A stretch of 38,998 bases of DNA from a virus. Shown here in pieces: positions 38,785 through 38,998 of this stretch. Position 1 is the first letter of the stretch; each line of letters opens with the position of its first letter. The DNA is taken from the IMG/VR virus record IMGVR_UViG_3300021420_000082, positions 1 to 38,998 of that record, one strand, 5' to 3'. The notes beneath the pieces are model-generated. The model had not been told where the DNA came from. It did not search any database and saw only the letters and a list, made by a program, of their open reading frames with translations. The position numbers were made by a program, and so were the translations under genes.

Positions 38785-38998
38785 GAACAGCTCAGCCGCC
38801 GGTACCCGCGAATCGTTGATTGCTGTGGGTGTTGCTGTGGCGAGTTCCCTAGAATTGCGGTGGCAACTTTGGTATGTGGACTAGCTTTCTGCAGCGCGAG
38901 GCCTTCGGGCGTATCCGCGTGTCGGTGCTGAGATTGTCTGCACCATGCGGTTTTTCGAAAAATGACGACGGCAAATTAAGCCACCCCCCCCCCCTGGT
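38785..38998 (+). other. Region after integrase without a credible gene
   Basis: 214 bases. I see a -10-like TAGAAT (38850-38855) with no -35 at the proper distance, a short reading frame from ATG 38874 (MWTSFLQREAFGRIR onward) that stays open to the edge but has no ribosome site, a palindrome TTTTTCGAAAAA (38951-38962) and a run of 11 C (38984-38994) at the end. In related phages the repressor region begins near here. Confidence 0.4.

Noticed and set aside
38874-38998. Start of a gene running off the right edge
   Set aside because: No ribosome site, no recognisable protein pattern and a poly-C end; kept only as a note in the edge region.

Overview
The window is phage DNA: an almost complete, temperate, siphovirus-type actinobacteriophage genome. 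The host is very probably Mycobacterium or a close mycolic-acid-bearing relative. The reasons are a LysA/LysB lysis pair (LysB is the esterase that detaches mycolic acids from arabinogalactan), GC-rich coding sequence with many GTG starts, and a gene order typical of mycobacteriophages. All genes lie on the + strand except two between the lysis cassette and the attachment site. Both window edges are arbitrary: the left cuts a DNA methyltransferase gene and the right stops 214 bases after the integrase, in a C homopolymer. No convincing immunity repressor is present, so the immunity region probably lies beyond the right edge.

Layout. 1-6604 is an early/replication block of tightly overlapping small genes: methyltransferase end, a replication-initiator-like protein with iteron-like repeats inside its gene, a G39P-like helicase-loader candidate, a Cro/CI-type HTH protein, zinc-ribbon proteins, many small unknowns and an HNH endonuclease. 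It is interrupted at 4857-4983 by a promoter-hairpin-terminator island. 6605-6719 is a gene-free gap that probably holds the packaging (cos) region. 6720-14899 is packaging and head: small and large terminase, portal, ClpP-like protease fused to a scaffold with a nested start, decoration protein, major capsid, and head-tail connectors. 14988-32162 is the tail: major tail protein with Ig-like domains, tail assembly chaperones joined by a +1 frameshift, a 1575-residue tape measure with a peptidase-like domain, and about ten minor tail proteins, the last with an 18-residue tandem repeat. 32170-35923 is lysis: DUF1003 membrane protein, HNH protein, LysA, LysB and three small membrane proteins, closed by a strong terminator.

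36006-37308 holds three genes that look separately expressed, possibly from the prophage: a secreted HNH-type protein, a DUF4236 membrane protein and a small secreted cysteine protein. Next come a complete attP (tRNA 3'-end core with repeated arm sites on both sides) and a tyrosine integrase. An intact attP means this molecule is not an integrated prophage junction; it is virion, circular or excised phage DNA.

Points most worth a second look are the putative origin inside the initiator gene, the regulatory island at 4.9 kb, the +1 slip site in the tail chaperones, the 18-residue repeat fibre, the candidate exclusion cassette at 36.0-37.3 kb and the attP architecture.
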